Of a stretch of DNA of 64,000 nucleotides, positions 63,495-64,000 are shown in pieces. The translations under genes and the position numbers were made by a program. The stretch is from Malus domestica. Lineage: Eukaryota > Streptophyta > Magnoliopsida > Rosales > Rosaceae. The DNA lies in NCBI RefSeq assembly GCF_042453785.1, contig NC_091671.1:35479001-35543000 (forward strand). The letters run 5' to 3'. The notes beneath the pieces were generated by a model. It saw only the letters and a program-made list of their open reading frames with translations, was not told the DNA's origin and made no database searches. Position 1 is the stretch's first letter; each line of letters starts with the position of its first letter.

Positions 63495-64000
63495 TATCCG
63501 GACATTATGGGAATAAAGAACAGCTCAAAGTCAAGTCTCAGTCGGAATGGGGTTGCCAGATGATTCAACTGTATTGATCCTCACATTGATCTGGGGTTCC
63601 TGCGTTGTCGTTGGCAAGTGCGATATTCGGAACTCGGTTGTCACTGATAACAAAGACACAAAAGGCTTTAGCTTAACTGGTATATATGTCCACTGTAAAC
63701 TGTATACAGTTTACATATTTTCCTTCCTATGCTGTCTACATTTGTCAAACATGACACGAAGTTCTTACAGTAAAGTTTCCACATTTACTACTGAGGATTC
63801 AGAAATAGATAACATATAGTAATGAGAGGATGTTAATCCATTTGGTGTCTATCTTACGATTCACAGTTTATTTTGATATTTGTACATCAAAAGACATGAA
63901 GAGGAAAGGATGCGTAATGTTTGAAAAACTTTCATGTATTTTTCTCCTCGGAGGTCATTTTTTATTATTTTTTATTCAACAACTGTCGTTCATAAGATTT

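Larger units (their letters stand above)
57172..63679 (+). pseudogene. NCL-C: third tandem NCL copy, degenerate; continues past the window
   Basis: Exon 1 (57172-57537) keeps the signal peptide (MSNTLLLHCLILFLILCGGA) and the GT donor. It has lost the YGFLPC segment, carries a TAA where NCL-B has a Tyr codon (VYGYLMY region), and lacks the segment before the first alpha repeat, which is frameshifted. Exon 2 (63495-63679) is 185 nt against 186 in NCL-B, the missing base falling early in the exon (near GGGAATAAAGAACAG); it otherwise keeps LTLIWGSCVVVGKCDIRNSV. Intron 1 is about 6 kb because of transposon insertions. Later exons would lie beyond 64000. Confidence 0.85.

Overview
This is plant nuclear DNA. 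The genes are split by GT-AG introns, the intergenic space is AT-rich, and it is packed with LTR retrotransposons, Mutator-like elements, MITEs, SINEs and LINE remnants. A short MITE present twice (43736-43892 and 53091-53247) resembles one I associate with apple and pear genomes, so a Rosaceae (Maleae) source is likely; that is inference, not proof.

Layout. 1-1523: a small non-autonomous LTR element (TRIM-like). 2820-5695 (minus): an intact four-exon group E bZIP transcription factor gene (bZIP34/bZIP61 type). 6534-7572: a Mutator-like element carrying fragments of a UDP-glucuronate decarboxylase gene. 9770-19086 (minus): a tandem pair of glutamate receptor-like genes. The upstream copy (15278-19086) is intact (872 aa). 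The downstream copy (11350-13555) is a pseudogene cut off by a second Mutator-like element (10002-11340), which carries a fragment of a 60S ribosomal protein L35 gene. 19610-37412 is a transposon block: a LINE tail, a non-autonomous LTR element with a perfect 5-bp target duplication inserted into a SINE, a Copia element with both LTRs, two MITEs, and the 3' end plus LTR of a further LTR element.

38079-63679 holds a tandem array of three EF-hand sodium/calcium exchanger genes (NCL/EF-CAX type) on the plus strand. NCL-A (38079-43611, 725 aa) has a duplicated two-exon EF-hand module, so four EF-hands, and has lost the acidic residue of its second alpha repeat. NCL-B (51803-56679, 584 aa) looks like the canonical form. 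NCL-C (57172 to beyond 63679) is a pseudogene whose first intron holds a Copia element that is internally inverted. Between NCL-A and NCL-B lies a gene for a small conserved Cys-rich protein (44600-46538), followed by SINEs and a non-autonomous hAT element (50471-51345).

The host genes serve calcium and cation signalling (GLR channel, NCL exchangers) and transcription (bZIP). They look like chance neighbours rather than a functional cluster. The dominant theme is local duplication followed by divergence and transposon-driven decay, in both the GLR pair and the NCL trio.
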